This document shows, one piece after another, positions 29,257 through 37,400 of a stretch of 64,000 bases of DNA (positions within the stretch are counted from its first letter, which is position 1; every line of letters starts with the position of its first letter). A program made the position numbers and the translations under genes. The stretch is from Vibrio albus. Lineage in GTDB: Bacteria; Pseudomonadota; Gammaproteobacteria; Enterobacterales; Vibrionaceae. Under the pieces are notes generated by a model, which saw only the letters and a list, made by a program, of their open reading frames with translations, was not told the DNA's origin and made no database searches. The stretch covers positions 186,001 through 250,000 of the forward strand of contig NZ_QFWT01000003.1 of assembly GCF_003144035.1 (NCBI RefSeq). Reading direction: 5' to 3'.

Positions 29257-29514
29257 TTAGACTTTCGCTCCTTGTTGCTCCAGGTCTTGCATTGCTTCCA
29301 GAGTATCGAGTGTCGCCCGTGCCTGCTCTTCGTCGATAACACAGAGTGCAAAGCCAACGTGTATCAGTACCCAGCGGTTGAGCAGGGCTTCCGGCCGGGT
29401 TTCAGTCACGCAGGCCAGATTGATTTCACGTCTGACGCCACCGATATCCACGGTGCCCATCAGACCGTCTGCGTCAGTAATTTCGATGACCTTGCCGGGA
29501 ATCCCAAGGCACAT
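29257..29514 (-). CDS. hypC: Hydrogenase maturation chaperone HypC
   Basis: A small chaperone of 85 residues that partners HypD and carries the iron-ligand complex to the large-subunit precursor. The essential N-terminal MCLGIPGKV motif (Cys2 after Met removal) and TVDIGGVRREINLACV are present. It is packed 3 bp after hypB and 1 bp before hypD, so translation within the operon is probably coupled. Only one HypC-type gene is present, consistent with a single hydrogenase. Confidence 0.96.
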   Translation of the reverse strand: MCLGIPGKVIEITDADGLMGTVDIGGVRREINLACVTETRPEALLNRWVLIHVGFALCVIDEEQARATLDTLEAMQDLEQQGAKV

Positions 29515-29517
29515 TAT

Positions 29518-30309
29518 TTATAACCCCTTTAACCAATCCAGCCACATCTGCATACCCTCACCGGTTTTGGCTGATAGTGTGATGATCCGGCTATTTGGAT
29601 TGATACGCCGGACATTATCTATGCAGGCGTTCAGATCAAAATCCAGGTAAGGCAGCAGATCCGATTTATTGATCAGGACCAGATCCGCCTTTAAGAAAAT
29701 ATCTGGGTACTTCAGTGGTTTATCTTCTCCTTCAGTAACGGAAAGAATGGCGACCTTATGACTTTCTCCCAGATCAAAGGCGGCCGGACAGATAAGGTTA
29801 CCGACGTTCTCAATAAAGAGGGTTGTATCATTATCCGGAGCCAGTTCCTCTATGGCATTGGCAATCATCCGGGCATCGAGGTGGCAGCCCTTGCCAGTAT
29901 TGATCTGTACCGCCTTTGTTCCTGTCTCACGGATACGATCGGCATCATTATTCGTCTGTTGATCGCCCTCAATAACCAGGCAATGTTCAGGGCCGAGTCG
30001 CTTCAGTGTCTCGGTCAGCAGGCTGGTTTTTCCTGAGCCGGGACTTGATATGAGGTTCAGGGTTGTGATGTGACGCTGAGTAAGAAACGCCCTGTTTTCC
30101 TGGGCAATGGCATCATTTTTACCCAACAAATCCTGCTCGATTTGTATCATCCGGTCCTGCGGTGTTTCCGGAGCATGTGAATGCTCAGCATGGTGGTGGT
30201 GTTCCCCATGTGAGTGTGTATGTTCTTTTCCCGGTATTTTTTTGCTTTCGGGTACGTCCTGGCTTCCAGGTAAAGTAGCGCTGTTTCCACAGCCACAGGT
30301 TGTACACAT
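29518..30309 (-). CDS. hypB: Hydrogenase nickel-insertion GTPase HypB
   Basis: HypB is the GTPase that, with HypA, delivers nickel to the hydrogenase large subunit. The 263-residue protein has the high-affinity nickel motif CTTCGCG at residues 2-8, a histidine-rich stretch (HTHSHGEHHHHAEHSH) that may store nickel, the P-loop SSPGSGKTS, and the GTPase/metal segments EGDQQTNNDADRI and NKSDLLPYLDFD. Its ATG overlaps the hypA stop by one base (TAATG). Confidence 0.97.
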   Translation of the reverse strand: MCTTCGCGNSATLPGSQDVPESKKIPGKEHTHSHGEHHHHAEHSHAPETPQDRMIQIEQDLLGKNDAIAQENRAFLTQRHITTLNLISSPGSGKTSLLTETLKRLGPEHCLVIEGDQQTNNDADRIRETGTKAVQINTGKGCHLDARMIANAIEELAPDNDTTLFIENVGNLICPAAFDLGESHKVAILSVTEGEDKPLKYPDIFLKADLVLINKSDLLPYLDFDLNACIDNVRRINPNSRIITLSAKTGEGMQMWLDWLKGL

Positions 30310-30650
30310 TAGCTGACCTCCAGTTGGGTTATCCGTATTTCGTCACCGCCCTGATACTGAAGCCGGAATCCCTGACAGATAGGGCATGGTGACAGCCGGT
30401 GAGTCAAGGTAACGGTTTGCGAACACTGTAAGCAGCGAGCTTTTACAGGCAGTGAAGTCATGATCAGTTCCGATGAATCCGCGATGGTGCCACGGCATAC
30501 AACTTCGAAACAGAACTGCATCGCATCCGCCTCGACCCCGGCAAACGCTCCTACCTCCAGGAAGACGGTTTTGACCCGGCTGAACTGCTCAGTCTCAGCG
30601 CTTTCCTCAATGATCCGGAGCAGGTTTTCACATAGCGACATTTCGTGCAT
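30309..30650 (-). CDS. hypA: Hydrogenase nickel incorporation protein HypA
   Basis: A 113-residue nickel chaperone. It starts with MHEMSLCENLL, whose His2 binds nickel, and has the structural zinc site built from CLQC and CPIC. It is the first gene of the hypABCDEF operon and is divergent from the hydrogenase structural operon; the 225-bp region between them must hold both promoters. Confidence 0.97.
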   Translation of the reverse strand: MHEMSLCENLLRIIEESAETEQFSRVKTVFLEVGAFAGVEADAMQFCFEVVCRGTIADSSELIMTSLPVKARCLQCSQTVTLTHRLSPCPICQGFRLQYQGGDEIRITQLEVS

Positions 30651-30762
30651 AGCATCACTGTTCTGTGTTCAATCTTTACGTTCATCTCATCGCAGAGAAT
30701 CTCGTCTCTTATTGTAAAGATAGCCGATGTTAATAATTTCTGTGTCCTATACTGATGTTATC

Positions 30763-30850
30763 CCGGAATAAATCAGTGGTTACTCCGGAATAAAACGATT
30801 CAAGAGAATGTATATAACCGTTTATCTCTATAACCATTTCTCTCTATAAC
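30763..30850. promoter_or_regulatory. Two sets of direct repeats in the hyp/hydrogenase divergent promoter
   Basis: CCGGAATAAA occurs at 30763-30772 and 30785-30794, 22 bp apart (two helical turns). TATAAC(C) then occurs at 30813, 30829 and 30845, exactly 16 bp apart, within a repeating TATAACC..TT.TCTC unit. Both sets lie just upstream of the hydrogenase genes and could be operator sites. I saw no FNR-type box or sigma-54 promoter in the gap. Confidence 0.5.
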
Positions 30851-30875
30851 AAAAGCGGAGGCTCTGTGATTCAAC

Positions 30876-32033
30876 ATGAGCTCGAAATTTCAGAAAACAC
30901 AATTAGCCAGAGATCGATTTCACACTCTGTTTGATGTTTTACACCGGCAGAACTACAAAGTAATCGGGCCCGTGGTCCGGGATGGCGCTGTCGTGTTCGA
31001 GCGCGTGACCTCTCCTGATCAGCTTGCCAAAGGTGTGATTGATGAGCAGCAGCCCGGTTCTTATAAACTGAAGTACGATAAGCAGAGTGAAGACTCACGT
31101 TATTTTCTCTGGAATAACGGTCCTCAGGCACTGAAACCTTTGCTGTTTAAGCCTAGGCAGGAGTTATGGATGTGTCGCGCCGATGATACGCAGCTAACAT
31201 TTCATCCGAGTTCAACTGAAGCGGATTCAATTGCTGTGATTGGTGTCCGGGCCTGTGATCTGGCGGCTCTGGCACTGCAGGATCAACACTTCCTGCATGG
31301 GAACTACGGTGATGGTTATTATCAGGCGCAAAGGGAGAAAATGCTGCTGATTGCGGTGAACTGCAGCCGCAGCGGTGAACAGTGTTTTTGTGTGTCTACC
31401 GGCGACGGGCCGGGCGCTTCATTTTATTACGACCTGCTTCTGGATGAACTGGATGACGGTTTCCTGCTTGAATGTGGCAGTGATAAAGGGGCGAAAGTGC
31501 TGGATCAGTTGTCTCTGCCGCCAGCGACGGAGGAGCAGGAACAACGAGCGAACAGACAGGTTGAAGCGGCGGCTAAAGCACAGAGTAAGCAACTGCCGGG
31601 GAGCTTACAGCTGGCCGATCTGGCTAAACTGCTGAGAGCGGATGACTGGAAAGCGATAGCGGAACGTTGCCTGTCCTGCGGGAATTGTACGCTGGTCTGC
31701 CCGACGTGTTTTTGCAGCAAACAGGAAGCAGAAAATGACTTGTCGCTTGACCACTCAACCCAGGTTAGGTTGTGGGACTCATGCTTTAGTGAAGAGCACG
31801 GTCACATTTTTGGTAAAAACTATCGCCCGGAAATTGCTTCACGTTATCGGCAGTGGATGTTGCATAAACTGGTTTTCTGGCGTCAACAATATGGCCGAAT
31901 TGGCTGTGTTGGTTGCGGCAGGTGTATTTCGTGGTGTCCGGCTGCGATTGACTTAGTGGAAGAAGCTCAACGTTTACTGGCTCTGCTTCCGGAAGAAGAA
32001 CAAACCAGACATGGAGGGGGAAATGGACAATAA
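30876..32033 (+). CDS. hydB: [NiFe] hydrogenase beta subunit, 4Fe-4S ferredoxin type (HydB-like)
   Basis: The 385-residue protein matches the beta subunit of group 3b cytoplasmic hydrogenases (P. furiosus sulfhydrogenase HydB) and the related AsrA of anaerobic sulfite reductase. It should pass electrons between the NAD(P)-reducing gamma subunit and the hydrogenase core. Two ferredoxin motifs are visible, CLSCGNCTLVCPTCFC and CVGCGRCISWCP, as well as the family segment GVRACDLAALALQDQHFL. GCGGAGG lies 14 bases before the ATG, an unusually long spacing. It overlaps the next gene by 11 bp. Confidence 0.88.
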   Translation: MSSKFQKTQLARDRFHTLFDVLHRQNYKVIGPVVRDGAVVFERVTSPDQLAKGVIDEQQPGSYKLKYDKQSEDSRYFLWNNGPQALKPLLFKPRQELWMCRADDTQLTFHPSSTEADSIAVIGVRACDLAALALQDQHFLHGNYGDGYYQAQREKMLLIAVNCSRSGEQCFCVSTGDGPGASFYYDLLLDELDDGFLLECGSDKGAKVLDQLSLPPATEEQEQRANRQVEAAAKAQSKQLPGSLQLADLAKLLRADDWKAIAERCLSCGNCTLVCPTCFCSKQEAENDLSLDHSTQVRLWDSCFSEEHGHIFGKNYRPEIASRYRQWMLHKLVFWRQQYGRIGCVGCGRCISWCPAAIDLVEEAQRLLALLPEEEQTRHGGGNGQ

Positions 32034-32844
32034 AATGACTCCCGTTGCCGCAACGCTGATTGATAAGACAGAAGAGGTCTTAGATATAGTGACGCTGTCA
32101 CTTAAAATGACGGATGAGCGGCCATTCGAGTTTCAGTTTGGCCAGTTTAATATGCTGTCTCTGTTTGGTGTAGGAGAAGTCGCGATTTCGATTATGGGCT
32201 GGAAAGACGATTTATTACTGCATACGGTGCGTTCCGTTGGCCGGGTGACTCATGTTCTGACGGCCATGGAGCCTGGTCAGCAAATTGGTATCCGTGGGCC
32301 GTTTGGTCAGGGGTGGCCGTTAGAGAGTGCTGTGGGAAAAGATCTGGTCTTTATTACCGCCGGGCTTGGCTGTGCTCCTGTTGTCGCAGCGATCAACTAC
32401 GCGGTTCAGAACCGGCAGAATTTTAGGCGCATTGTGATTCTGCAGGGAGTGAAACATCATCAGGATCTGCTGTGGTTACCTCAATATGAAATATGGCGTG
32501 ATCAGCATAACTGTCAGGTGTTGCTGGCCGCGAGCGAAGAACACAACAGTAAAAAACACTGGAAACTGGGGATGGTGACAGAGCTGCTGAATAACGCCAG
32601 TTTTTCTGCCGACAATTGCATTGTCATGATGTGCGGGCCGGAAATTATGATGAAGGCGGCAATTAAACAATTGAAAGAACTTGGTGTCGCTGAAGATGCG
32701 TATTACCTCAGTATGGAGCGTAATTTTCAGTGCGGTCAGGGGTTCTGCGGGCACTGTCAGATTGGTCCTTATTTTGTGTGTAAAGATGGCCCGGTTTTCC
32801 ATTATCCACAGATAAAACCCTGGTTTGGGCTGGGAGGTTTCTGA
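32023..32844 (+). CDS. hydG: [NiFe] hydrogenase gamma subunit, FAD/NAD(P)-binding (HydG-like)
   Basis: This diaphorase subunit would exchange hydride with NAD(P) through FAD. From the ATG at 32023 (GGAGGGG directly upstream) it has 273 residues. A flavin-binding barrel segment (LHTVRSVGRVTHVL), the family turn IRGPFGQGWPL, the nucleotide-binding FITAGLGCAPVVAAINY and a C-terminal [2Fe-2S] cysteine set (CGQGFCGHCQIG ... C) are visible. It is homologous to AsrB and dihydroorotate dehydrogenase electron-transfer subunits. Its stop overlaps the next start (TGATG). Confidence 0.9.
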   Translation: MDNKMTPVAATLIDKTEEVLDIVTLSLKMTDERPFEFQFGQFNMLSLFGVGEVAISIMGWKDDLLLHTVRSVGRVTHVLTAMEPGQQIGIRGPFGQGWPLESAVGKDLVFITAGLGCAPVVAAINYAVQNRQNFRRIVILQGVKHHQDLLWLPQYEIWRDQHNCQVLLAASEEHNSKKHWKLGMVTELLNNASFSADNCIVMMCGPEIMMKAAIKQLKELGVAEDAYYLSMERNFQCGQGFCGHCQIGPYFVCKDGPVFHYPQIKPWFGLGGF

Positions 32845-33650
32845 TGGAAAAACTGAAAGTCGCCATCCATAAACTGACCTCATGTTCCGGCTGTCAGCTC
32901 GCTTTTCTGAATCAGGGAAGCGGATTACTCACGCTGATTCAGTATGTGGATATCTGCCATTTTATTGAAGGTGGCATTGATAATCCGGACATGCCGGTCG
33001 ATATCGCGTTTGTTGAGGGCAGCATTTCTACGCCTCATGATTTGGAAAGACTAAAAAAAGTCAGAGAAAATAGCAAGTTACTTGTGACTATCGGTGCGTG
33101 TGCCACATCGGGAGGGGTGCAGGCGCTGAGGAACCTGACCGGGTTATACCGTTCGGCGGCCGACATGAAAGCGGCGGTGTATGCCAGCCCGGATTTTATT
33201 GCCACACTGGACAACTGTGAGCCTGTCAGCAGCGCCGTGAAAGTGGACTACGAATTATGGGGCTGCCCCGTATCAACGCAGCAGATGGGCCGTTTCCTTT
33301 CCCAGCTTTTGCTGGGAGCCGAACCTATGCTGGAAAAAGAAAAGTTGTGCATGCAGTGCAAACGTCAGCAGACCGTCTGTGTGATGGTCACCAAACAGGC
33401 TCCTTGTCTGGGGTCGGTTACCCGTACGGGATGTGGTGCCATGTGTCCTTCTTATGGCAAGGCCTGTTACAGCTGTTACGGGCCGTCTGAACAGCCGAAC
33501 TGCCGCAGCCTGTCAAACCGGCTGCAGGGGCTGGGAATGGTTGACCATGATATTGCACACCGCTTTGCTCAGTTCCACAGCAATGCGCCGGTATTCCGCA
33601 AAGAAATTGACCACTGGGAAAGCAATACCGCAGAAGGAGAGAATAAATGA
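32844..33650 (+). CDS. hydD: [NiFe] hydrogenase small (delta) subunit
   Basis: The small subunit carries the Fe-S relay to the active site. The 268-residue protein has the proximal-cluster pair Cys14 and Cys17 (TSCSGCQLAF), the third and fourth ligands in TIGACATSGG and YELWGCPVS, and a cysteine-rich C-terminal half (CMQCKRQQTVCV ... CLG ... GCGAMCPSYGKACYSCYG) for further [4Fe-4S] clusters. There is no Tat signal, so it is cytoplasmic, as in group 3. It overlaps both neighbours by a few bases. Confidence 0.92.
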   Translation: MEKLKVAIHKLTSCSGCQLAFLNQGSGLLTLIQYVDICHFIEGGIDNPDMPVDIAFVEGSISTPHDLERLKKVRENSKLLVTIGACATSGGVQALRNLTGLYRSAADMKAAVYASPDFIATLDNCEPVSSAVKVDYELWGCPVSTQQMGRFLSQLLLGAEPMLEKEKLCMQCKRQQTVCVMVTKQAPCLGSVTRTGCGAMCPSYGKACYSCYGPSEQPNCRSLSNRLQGLGMVDHDIAHRFAQFHSNAPVFRKEIDHWESNTAEGENK

Positions 33651-34951
33651 GCACGCGGAAAATAGAGATCAAAGTGCCTTTTATTACGCGGGTTGAAGGC
33701 GAAGCATCACTGGAGCTGAATGCGAAAGGCGATAAACTGGACAAACTCCATATGCGGATATTTGAGCCGCCGCGTCTGTTTGAGCAGTTCCTGGTCGGAA
33801 AAAACTACAGCGATGTGCCGGAGCTGGCGGCGCGGATTTGTGGTATTTGTCCTATGGCCTACCAGTTAACCTCTATTCTGGCTCTGGAAAAGCTATTTCA
33901 ACTGGAAGTACCTGAGCCGGTCACTCAGTTACGACGGGTGATGAATCTGGCGGAGTGGATCCAAAGCCATGCACTGCACATTCACTTTCTGGCGCTGCCC
34001 GATTTTCTGGGTTTTTCCAACGGACTGGAGATGGCCAAAGTGCATCCGGATATTTTTAACCGGGGCATCAGGATTCAGGCATTCGGTAATCAGGTTATGA
34101 GCCTGCTGGGAGGGCGCAGTGTTCATCCTATTGGACTGAAAGTAGGCGGATTTGAGGGCTTGCCTAAACTGGATGAACTCTTGTCTTTGCAGGGGGAAGC
34201 GGAAGAAATGCGTCATCTGGCTGAATCGCTGGTGCTGTTTTGTGCGTCTCTGGAAAGGCCGGATTATTCTCACAGCTTTGACTATGTCAGCCTGAAGTCC
34301 GATGAGCATTACCCGATTAATCACGGCTGGATTGCCAGTGCATCAGATATCAATATCGAACCGGAAGAATACGAAGACTATTTTCGTGAACATCAGGAGC
34401 CGCATTCAACGGCGCTGTATTCTCTGCTGCATAACAGTGATTACCTGGTCGGGCCGTTAGCCCGGTTTAATCATAATTTTGCAATGCTGGACAGTGAAAC
34501 CCGGCAACTGGCACTTCAGGTGGGACAGAGTGGTGAGAGTCAGAACATGTTTGACAGTATTCTGATCCGGGCGCTGGAGATCCATTACGCCTGCCAGGAG
34601 ATTCAGCGTATCCTGTCCGGATTTATTCTTCCGGATGCTCCGTTTGTACCCGTTACCGTCAGGCCGGGTATCGCCTGCCATGCAACGGAAGCGCCCCGGG
34701 GCTTAATTTATCATCGCTACGAGATTGATGAATCCGGACGGGTAAAAAACTGTACGATTATTCCACCCACGAGTCAGAATCAGGCCCGGATAGAATGTGA
34801 TTTACGTGATTCTGTTGAGCGGTTCGGTCTTGAGAACAGCGATGAAGATTTGAAGCTGTTTTGCGAGCAGCTGATCCGCAATTATGACCCCTGTATTTCC
34901 TGTTCCACTCATTTCCTTAAGTTGAAAGTTACCAGGGAAAATAACCGATGA
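33647..34951 (+). CDS. hydA: [NiFe] hydrogenase large (alpha) catalytic subunit
   Basis: The 434-residue catalytic subunit carries both nickel-binding motifs: L1 RICGICPM (Cys65, Cys68) and L2 DPCISCSTH (Cys416, Cys419). After His422 a 12-residue tail (FLKLKVTRENNR) remains, which the maturation protease would remove once nickel is in place. Length, motifs and the beta-gamma-delta-alpha gene order fit group 3b NAD(P)-linked bidirectional hydrogenases. I cannot exclude another group 3 assignment without a tree. It starts inside the delta gene (ATGA overlap). Confidence 0.95.
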   Translation: MSTRKIEIKVPFITRVEGEASLELNAKGDKLDKLHMRIFEPPRLFEQFLVGKNYSDVPELAARICGICPMAYQLTSILALEKLFQLEVPEPVTQLRRVMNLAEWIQSHALHIHFLALPDFLGFSNGLEMAKVHPDIFNRGIRIQAFGNQVMSLLGGRSVHPIGLKVGGFEGLPKLDELLSLQGEAEEMRHLAESLVLFCASLERPDYSHSFDYVSLKSDEHYPINHGWIASASDINIEPEEYEDYFREHQEPHSTALYSLLHNSDYLVGPLARFNHNFAMLDSETRQLALQVGQSGESQNMFDSILIRALEIHYACQEIQRILSGFILPDAPFVPVTVRPGIACHATEAPRGLIYHRYEIDESGRVKNCTIIPPTSQNQARIECDLRDSVERFGLENSDEDLKLFCEQLIRNYDPCISCSTHFLKLKVTRENNR

Positions 34952-35469
34952 GTCAAATTATGATCAATATTATCTGCTTTGGTAATCCTTTGTGTGCTGA
35001 CGATGGCGCAGGGCATGCTGTTTTTCAGCAACTGCAATCAGAATTAGAGGTTATGCCAGAACTCAACCCCCATATTCAGCTTTTTTATGGCGGAAACTCT
35101 GGTCAGAGAGCACTGCCTTTTTTTATGAACTGTTCCAATGTGATTGTTGTCGACGCGTTGCTGGATCGGACCGCTCACTCTCCGGGGCGAATTTACCGTC
35201 TGGGAGAAGGTGATCTGAATCTTATTGATGAAGAAGAAGAGAGCAGTGGGTTTAGCAGTCATATACTGGCATTGCCACAAAGTTGGCGGTTACTGAAAGA
35301 GCTGAAAAATACCTTACCGGAATTGACGGTGTTCGCGATAGAAATTTCCGATACGACTCTGTATAAGGAGGGTTTAAGTCAGGCAGTAGCATCCGCCACC
35401 TGGAAAGTGACGAAGAAAATAATGCAGCAGTGCCAGGAACTTATGTTGTCAGAAGAGCGCTTATGTTAA
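34948..35469 (+). CDS. Hydrogenase maturation endopeptidase (HybD/HoxW type)
   Basis: A 173-residue nickel-dependent protease of the HycI/HybD/HoxW family. The start has the family motif CFGNPLCADDGAGHAVFQ, where the Asp after GNP..AD binds nickel in the substrate, and VIVVDALLD carries a second metal ligand; a SSGFSSHILALP segment fits the third site. It overlaps the large-subunit gene by 4 bp, so it most likely processes that subunit's C-terminal tail. Confidence 0.92.
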   Translation: MSQIMINIICFGNPLCADDGAGHAVFQQLQSELEVMPELNPHIQLFYGGNSGQRALPFFMNCSNVIVVDALLDRTAHSPGRIYRLGEGDLNLIDEEEESSGFSSHILALPQSWRLLKELKNTLPELTVFAIEISDTTLYKEGLSQAVASATWKVTKKIMQQCQELMLSEERLC

Positions 35470-35508
35470 ATTAAATGTTGGCGTCTTGTTTTTTTTGGGT
35501 AAAACAAT

Positions 35509-37365
35509 ATGGTTCATAATAAGAATATTTATTATCGGTTTATCGTTTCTCTGTTATTTTTTAGTGTCTGCATTACTTTGTTGTCTGTTTATCTGGTGGA
35601 CCATCACAGTAAAAGGGCAATGGCCACTTCTATGGCTGAAAACACGGCCTTTCAGCAGAGAAGTGCGATATATGCGACCCAGGCATTTGCGGTCTCTTCT
35701 GCCCGCGCGGTGAATACGCTGTGGGAAAGTGAGGAGTTACGCCGCTATATAAGAACAGGGTCGGCGTCGTCACTGGCTGAAACCGAAAACCTGATGCGCA
35801 ACCTGTTAAAAATGAGCTTCAGCTATTACCGTATTGAGCTGATTGATGACCGTGATCAGCCCCTGTCCTCATTTTATCGGGTGGCCGGTGATAATATTGT
35901 CAGAAACTTAAGTACACATCAGCGCACATACTCTTTTTCCGCTGCCATGCCTACCAATAACTATGGGGTGTGGTTTTCTGACTTAACTCTGAGTAATGAC
36001 TCTGTCGTTTCAGAATCATTTTATATGGTGAGTGTGAGCAAACCGGTATACAGAGAAGATGAGCTGTTCGGGCATGTCGTGCTGTATCTGAATATGGATT
36101 TTCTGGTTAATGTACTGACGAACAACGGTAATCTTGATACCTATCTGGTGAATGATTCAGGAACGATTCTCGCTTCTTCTAAGGCTTTTGGCCTTAAAAA
36201 CTCACCTCATCAGCCAGGATCTTTCCGGGATGTCTATGGCATTGAGAATATTCAATCAACAGAGTCTCTTACTGAGCAAGGCTTCTCTGCTCTTAACCTG
36301 ATTAACTTACCCATGTCCGACGGAATTACATTGATCAGTCATGCTGCAACGGACTTTCTTGAACAGCGGGAGGAAGAGGAAACCAGTCTGCTGATTAATA
36401 TCTCCCTGACTGTGATGATATTTTCGGTTGTGTCGGGGATCTTGATCGCGATTAATCCATCACGTCTGGTGAAGAAGTTAGAGAATGTAACTAAAGAGCG
36501 TACCAGATACATGAAAATGTTGGATCAATATGTTCCGTTAGTGGAAACGGACACAAACGGCTCGATTACCCGCCTGAGTCAGGCTTTCCTGAATATTAGT
36601 GGTTACCGGGAGGAGGACCTGGTGGGGGAGCCGGTGTCGGTTTTGAGTTTTGATAAGGGCAATGATAAGTTAGAAGAAGTATTTGATACGCTTTCCAGCG
36701 GCCTGCCTTGGCAGGGGGAGTTTCATAACCGGACCCGCCGGGGAGAAGAGTTCTGGCTGTTCAGTACCGTCGTTCCCCTGTATGAGAACGAAAAAGATCT
36801 GGTCGGCTATATGTCGATTTCTGTAGATAAAACCGAGAAAAAGCACCTGGAAGTGATTGCGGAAATGGACTCCCTGACGGAGATATATAACCGGCGAAAA
36901 ATTGACAACTGTCTTCAGCAGGAATACGAACGTAGTAAACGGTATGGGTCTCTGTTCTCGGTGCTGATGATCGATGTTGACTATTTTAAGAATGTTAATG
37001 ATAAGTATGGTCACTTCGTCGGTGATAAGGTGTTGCACCGGTTGGCGATACTGTTAAACGAGAATACCAGAACGGTAGATGAGGTTGGTCGCTGGGGCGG
37101 TGAAGAGTTTCTGGTGGTCTGCCCGGAAACCGAGCTGAAAGATGCGGTGACAGTGGCGGAAAACTTAAGGAAAGTGGTGGAACTGCATGAGTTCCCGGAA
37201 GTTGGTCACATAACCATCAGTATCGGCATTGAAGTATTCAAACCGGAACAGGGCCTGAAACAGACCCTGGAGCAGGCAGATTATTATCTGTATCAGGCGA
37301 AGAAGCAGGGGCGTAACCGGGTGGTGAGTCGTTTGCCCCAGGCAAAAACATTACAGGAAGCATAG
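35509..37365 (+). CDS. Cache-PAS-GGDEF diguanylate cyclase
   Basis: A 618-residue membrane diguanylate cyclase: span about 10-30, periplasmic Cache-type sensor (about 35-285), span about 294-318, PAS domain (about 340-450, FLNISGYREEDLVGE), GGDEF domain. The active-site motif is GGEEF at 530-534, and an RxxD product-inhibition site (RTVD, 521-524) stands five residues before it, so it should be an active, feedback-inhibited c-di-GMP synthase. It starts 39 bp after the hydrogenase protease gene with no terminator between them, so co-transcription is plausible. A terminator follows. Confidence 0.93.
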   Translation: MVHNKNIYYRFIVSLLFFSVCITLLSVYLVDHHSKRAMATSMAENTAFQQRSAIYATQAFAVSSARAVNTLWESEELRRYIRTGSASSLAETENLMRNLLKMSFSYYRIELIDDRDQPLSSFYRVAGDNIVRNLSTHQRTYSFSAAMPTNNYGVWFSDLTLSNDSVVSESFYMVSVSKPVYREDELFGHVVLYLNMDFLVNVLTNNGNLDTYLVNDSGTILASSKAFGLKNSPHQPGSFRDVYGIENIQSTESLTEQGFSALNLINLPMSDGITLISHAATDFLEQREEEETSLLINISLTVMIFSVVSGILIAINPSRLVKKLENVTKERTRYMKMLDQYVPLVETDTNGSITRLSQAFLNISGYREEDLVGEPVSVLSFDKGNDKLEEVFDTLSSGLPWQGEFHNRTRRGEEFWLFSTVVPLYENEKDLVGYMSISVDKTEKKHLEVIAEMDSLTEIYNRRKIDNCLQQEYERSKRYGSLFSVLMIDVDYFKNVNDKYGHFVGDKVLHRLAILLNENTRTVDEVGRWGGEEFLVVCPETELKDAVTVAENLRKVVELHEFPEVGHITISIGIEVFKPEQGLKQTLEQADYYLYQAKKQGRNRVVSRLPQAKTLQEA

Positions 37366-37400
37366 CGCCTTCCGTGCTACGCGCGGGAGCGCTGTTTTTT
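37364..37400 (+). terminator. Terminator after the diguanylate cyclase gene
   Basis: AGCGC / GCGCT outer arms and CCGTGC / GCGCGG inner arms form a long interrupted stem followed by GTTTTTT. It overlaps the last codons of the convergent ygiQ gene. Confidence 0.7.

Noticed and set aside
28101..29357. Longer hypD start inside hypC
   Set aside because: Extra residues lie within the hypC reading and do not match the HypD family start.
30651..30875. Sigma-54 promoter or FNR box for the hydrogenase/hyp genes
   Set aside because: No TGGCAC-N5-TTGC or TTGAT-N4-ATCAA match found by reading both strands.
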